From: DATARN01 sp963851105
GTDB taxonomy: Bacteria > Actinomycetota > Acidimicrobiia > Acidimicrobiales > Palsa-688
Direction: 5' to 3'
Length of the DNA stretch: 64,000 bases
NCBI GenBank assembly: GCA_963851105.1
Contig: CAWKNP010000009.1
Location: 310,001 to 374,000, forward strand
The notes beneath the pieces were generated by a model, which worked only from the letters and a program-made list of their open reading frames with translations, searched no databases and was not told the DNA's origin. Position numbers and translations under genes: made by a program. Positions within the stretch are counted from its first letter, which is position 1; the number at the start of each line of letters is the position of its first letter. Shown one piece after another: positions 60,785-64,000 of this stretch.

Positions 60785-61947
60785 AGCGCTCCTTTCTCTG
60801 GGGCCATTTCGGGCGAGGCCTCGGGGGCGGCCAGATCGATAACGACCACCGTGATGTTGTCGTGGCCCCCGGCGGCTCGGGCGAAATCGGTGAGCGCCTG
60901 GGCCAGTTGCAAGGGGGACGATTCCTCCGGCTGGGCGGCCAGCAGGTCGGACATGGCCGCGACGGTGGGGGCGTAGTTCCACAGGCCGTCAGAGCACAGC
61001 AGCAGGCGGCCGGCGGTGGTCGGCGTCAGGGATGCGACGTGGGCGTCGGTCACCGGGGCGTCGGCGCCGATCCAACGGGTTATGGCGTGCGAGCGAGGGT
61101 CGGCGTCCGCCTCCGCCTCGGTCATGCGGCCCGCCTCGATCTGGGCTTCCGCCCAGGAGTCGTCCGAGGTCAGCTGGCGGAGGCTCCCCGCCTCGAGATC
61201 GACCCAGTAGGCGCGGCTGTCGCCCACCCATCCCACTGCCACTTCGCCGCCCCGGCACGCGGCCGACACCAGGGTGCACGACGGGCTGGCCAGCTGGTCG
61301 GTCTTGGTCCATGGCAACGCCGTCACCGCCTTCGTGGCGGCGTCGGCGGCATGCACCGTGGCGTCGGCCAGGGAACCAGGACCGCCGACCACCGCCGCCA
61401 GCACCGTGGCCGCGGACTGGGCGGCCGCCTCGGACGCCTCTTCGGCCCGCACCGACGACGAGACACCGTCGCAGACGACGGCCACCACGGCGCGGTCCGC
61501 GGGCGGCCCGACCAGTTCGAGGTGGAAGGCGTCTTCGTTGCGGGGGTGCTGACGGCCCCGGTCGGTGACACCAGCGGCCCAGCCGAGGTCGACCTCGAGG
61601 TGCTCGCGGGGTCCCGGCTGGCGTCGGCCGCAGACCGTGCAGTAGCCGTCGCTGTCGATGGCGCTCGGCGGCGCCGCGCAGTTGACGCACGGGCTGGTTC
61701 GGCCATACGGCCCCGACGGGGTGGTCGGTGTCGACTCGTGGGGCCGGCTTGCCGCCGCGGGCGACTGGGCGCTCGCAGTGGTCTCGGTGGGAGCCGCGGC
61801 GCGGGACTCGACGGGGGCTCCGGCGGCCACGGCCGCGGTCTCGCCGAGAGGCGTCCCGCACACCTCGCAGAACTGGTCGTCAGGCTCTGTCGGTGCCCCG
61901 CACACCGGGCAGCGGGATCCCGCAGGCGCCGGCGCGGCCTCGCTCAC
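60781..61947 (-). CDS. PP2C-type Ser/Thr protein phosphatase with two zinc ribbons
   Basis: A 388-residue protein. The first 120 residues hold two zinc-ribbon-like Cys sets (CPVCGAPTEPDDQFCEVCG and CVNCAAPPSAIDSDGYCTVC) joined by an Ala/Thr linker. The PP2C domain follows with metal-binding aspartates in DRGRQHPRNEDAFHL, VVAVVCDGVSSS, GRLLLCSDGLWNYA and AGGHDNITVVVIDL. It should reverse phosphorylation by the neighbouring kinase. GTG 61947 is preferred over GTG 61950 because it overlaps the kinase stop (GTGA). Confidence 0.92.
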   Translation of the reverse strand: MSEAAPAPAGSRCPVCGAPTEPDDQFCEVCGTPLGETAAVAAGAPVESRAAAPTETTASAQSPAAASRPHESTPTTPSGPYGRTSPCVNCAAPPSAIDSDGYCTVCGRRQPGPREHLEVDLGWAAGVTDRGRQHPRNEDAFHLELVGPPADRAVVAVVCDGVSSSVRAEEASEAAAQSAATVLAAVVGGPGSLADATVHAADAATKAVTALPWTKTDQLASPSCTLVSAACRGGEVAVGWVGDSRAYWVDLEAGSLRQLTSDDSWAEAQIEAGRMTEAEADADPRSHAITRWIGADAPVTDAHVASLTPTTAGRLLLCSDGLWNYAPTVAAMSDLLAAQPEESSPLQLAQALTDFARAAGGHDNITVVVIDLAAPEASPEMAPEKGAL

Positions 61948-64000
61948 CACAGGGTCCGGGGCCGGGCCTCGTTGGCCCGGTCGATGAGGTCGATCCGTTC
62001 TTCGGGCGTGGTCGCCAGGCGGGCCAGCACCCGAAAAGCTCTCTCAAGGCCCAGGCGGAGCCGTACCTCGGTGACCGGCTCGCCGAGCAGGGTGACACCT
62101 GCGTCGGGACGGATGTGGCCGGTGCGCAGCAGTTGCAAGGCGGTCTCGTACAGCTCCCGGGTCACGCTGGCCCGCTGCTCGCCGCTCAGCTTCAAGCGGC
62201 CCACGGTGGCGTCGGCCTGGGTCAGGTCGGCGAGGGCCGGCGTCGTCGTCCCGTCCACCTCGATGAGGGCCCGGGCGGCACTCAGCTGGGCGTCGAGATA
62301 CGAACTCGATCCCTCGGGGACCCGGTTGTAGGCCTCGACGGCACCAACCCGGTCGCCCATCGCCAGGCGGCAGCGGGCCAGCCCGAATGATGCAGTGGTG
62401 AATCCCCGATCGGTGCGGGACACCACGTCGTACCACGGCGCCGCCCGGTCAGCCGCCCCCGCCGCCTCGGCGGTCACGCCCAGGGCCAGCTTGGGCGCCA
62501 GCTCGCCCGGCAACTGGCTGTAGATGCGGTCGAACGCCGCCCAGGCGCCGGCGGTATCGCCCTGGTCAACCGCGGACAGCCCCCGCAGCCACCACACCCG
62601 CCAGTCCCACGGATCGTTGCTTTCGATGATGGCGAGGATTCGTTCCGCCTCGGCCGGCGTCCCGGTGTCGATGAGGCAGCGGGCCAGCCGGAGGTCGACC
62701 TCGACGGAGTCGACGGGCGCGTGCACCAGCAGCTCGAGCTGCTCGATGGAACTGGCCGACCCGAGTGTCGCCAGGAAGCCGGCGCCGGGGTCGTCGGCCG
62801 CCACAATCGGCGCGGGCAGCAGCCGCCAGTCGGGCCGGTCCGGCCGGGCCCGGAGGTCGGTGGTGAACTGCTCGCTCGGCGCCGGCCGGGGGAGCCCGGT
62901 GCTGGCCGCCACGATCTCCCGGAGCACGCCGATGAGCTGATCGGCCATCTCGTCGGCGGACTGGAAGCGAGCGTCGGGATCGGTGGCGGTGCCGCGGAGG
63001 AGAAAGCGGTAGAGCGAGTCGAAACGGGCGAACAGCGCGATCGCGTCGGGGCCGGGCAGGCTGGCCACGAACTCGCGCTGGTAGCCCTTGAAATCGATGC
63101 TCAGCGCGGCAAGCGTGCGGGCGACGGTGTACAGGTCCGACGAGATCGACGGGCCCACCGTCGCGATCTCGGGCGCCTGGTACCCGACGGTGCCGTAGAC
63201 CGCGCTCGTCTCGTCGTCGAGGCGGCGGACACCGCCCAGGTCGATCAGCTTGAGGGCCTCGTCACTCTGGATGACATTGTCGGGCTTGAAGTCGCAGTAG
63301 ACGAGGCCGAGATGGTGCAGGTAACCGAGGGCCGGGAGGATCTCGAGGACGTAGGCGATGGCCTGCTCGACAGGCAGTGGGTCGACGGCGCCGCCTTGGA
63401 GGGCACGGCGCTCCTTGAGCAGGTCCTTCAGCGACGATCCGCCGACATACTCCATCACGATGTAGCCGGAGCCCTTGTGCTGGACGAAGTTGAAGATCTT
63501 GACGATGTTGGGGTGCTCGACCTGGGCCAGGAAACGCCGCTCGGCCACGGCCGCGGCCAGGGCGTCGTCGTCGCCCGCGTCGAGCAGGCCCTTCAGCACG
63601 ACCCAACGGTCGGAGACGTTGCGGTCCCTCGCCAGGTAGATCCAACCCAGGCCGCCGTGAGCCAGGCAGCCCACCACGTCGTATTGGCCTGCCACCAACT
63701 CGCCGCGGGCGAGCTTCGGGCTGAACGAGAACGCATGGCCGCAATGGCGGCAGAAACCCTCAGGGCGACCCTTGACGCCGTCGCGGTCGCGGCCGACGGG
63801 TTCGCCGCAGTGGGCGCAGAACCGCTTGTCCTGGGGCACCTCGGGGTTGGCCATGATGGCGGCCGACGGGTCGCGATAGGGCACGGGCGGCACCTCGACC
63901 AGCCCGGAGCCGAGATGGCTGCGGCCCGTGCCGCGGGTGCGCCCCGAACCACCGCGCAGCGTGCCGGTGCGCCCGGTGACGCCGGAACGGCCGGTGATCC
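61944..64000 (-). CDS. pknG: PknG-type serine/threonine protein kinase with TPR domain (5' end outside window)
   Basis: The frame is open to the window edge, so the start lies beyond it. The visible N-terminus is Gly/Arg/Ser/Thr-rich, then VPPVPYRDPSAAIMANPEVP as in PknG. A rubredoxin-like metal site (FCAHCGEPVG, FCRHCGHAF) follows. The kinase domain has LAHGGLGWIYLARD, the VAIK-type lysine in WVVLKGLL, catalytic loop YCDFKPDNVI and metal loop LIDLGGVRR (DLG instead of DFG, as in PknG). The last 250 residues are TPR-like helices. PknG controls glutamate metabolism in relatives. The glnH/glnX genes of mycobacteria are not seen in this window. Confidence 0.95.
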   Translation of the reverse strand, partial: ITGRSGVTGRTGTLRGGSGRTRGTGRSHLGSGLVEVPPVPYRDPSAAIMANPEVPQDKRFCAHCGEPVGRDRDGVKGRPEGFCRHCGHAFSFSPKLARGELVAGQYDVVGCLAHGGLGWIYLARDRNVSDRWVVLKGLLDAGDDDALAAAVAERRFLAQVEHPNIVKIFNFVQHKGSGYIVMEYVGGSSLKDLLKERRALQGGAVDPLPVEQAIAYVLEILPALGYLHHLGLVYCDFKPDNVIQSDEALKLIDLGGVRRLDDETSAVYGTVGYQAPEIATVGPSISSDLYTVARTLAALSIDFKGYQREFVASLPGPDAIALFARFDSLYRFLLRGTATDPDARFQSADEMADQLIGVLREIVAASTGLPRPAPSEQFTTDLRARPDRPDWRLLPAPIVAADDPGAGFLATLGSASSIEQLELLVHAPVDSVEVDLRLARCLIDTGTPAEAERILAIIESNDPWDWRVWWLRGLSAVDQGDTAGAWAAFDRIYSQLPGELAPKLALGVTAEAAGAADRAAPWYDVVSRTDRGFTTASFGLARCRLAMGDRVGAVEAYNRVPEGSSSYLDAQLSAARALIEVDGTTTPALADLTQADATVGRLKLSGEQRASVTRELYETALQLLRTGHIRPDAGVTLLGEPVTEVRLRLGLERAFRVLARLATTPEERIDLIDRANEARPRTLW

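Overview
The window comes from a high-GC actinobacterium. The gene order rpsA, coaE, uvrB, uvrA, (nadA), uvrC, rapZ, gap, pgk, tpiA, secG is a classical actinobacterial chromosomal block. A PknG-type kinase, BldC-like regulators, DUF2510 and ANTAR proteins, and many leaderless-looking starts agree with this. The style fits an Acidimicrobiia-like lineage, but that placement is inference from gene content only; no 16S or other marker is present.

Layout. (1) 1-16250: housekeeping core, covering the tail of ribosomal protein S1, CoA synthesis, nucleotide-excision repair (uvrB, uvrA, uvrC), NAD synthesis (nadA), RapZ, lower glycolysis and SecG. It is interrupted by a BldC-like regulator, a methyltransferase and an AbiEi/DUF559-type protein. 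(2) 16959-25088: a complete oligopeptide-type ABC importer (lipoprotein, two permeases, two ATPases) closed by a second, paralogous binding lipoprotein. (3) 25172-26166: tRNA-Leu(GAG) followed by a small HTH/nucleotidyltransferase toxin-antitoxin-like pair with its own operator. (4) 26563-29289: a membrane flavocytochrome, an FMN-binding exported protein and the ApbE flavin transferase, which together form an extracytosolic electron-transfer module. (5) 29264-32142: a DrrAB-like exporter plus a YcaQ-family DNA glycosylase, separated by a large palindrome. (6) 32335-35245: three genes of unknown function, then three tandem 84-bp repeats. (7) 35692-46244: a secreted beta-propeller protein, an isoaspartyl peptidase, a pseudogene scrap, a small acidic peptide with a stress-type promoter, a sigma-70 factor, a HAD/CDF pair, a PQQ-type lipoprotein, a second BldC-like regulator and a GAF-ANTAR protein. 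(8) 46359-55575: an ABC-2 exporter, an HtrA-like protease, a DUF2510 protein, a MoxR-DUF58-VWA operon and further small genes. (9) 55609-64000: a PAP2 enzyme, a VOC protein, then an operon read leftward: pknG (running off the window), a PP2C phosphatase, a VWA protein, a zinc-ribbon FHA protein and a lipoprotein.

The most informative cross-window signals are: a recurring TANNNT hexamer 6 nt before start codons, which implies leaderless mRNAs; two small acidic peptide genes that each sit behind a GTTT/GNNT-N16-GGGTA promoter of the actinobacterial stress sigma type; and paired zinc ribbons at the N-termini of the PknG-operon kinase, phosphatase and FHA proteins. Several candidate systems deserve follow-up: the 32335-35245 trio, the DrrAB/YcaQ pair, the flavinylation cluster and the PknG operon. 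Nothing here is certain to be new. All function calls rest on motif recognition by eye, without database searches.
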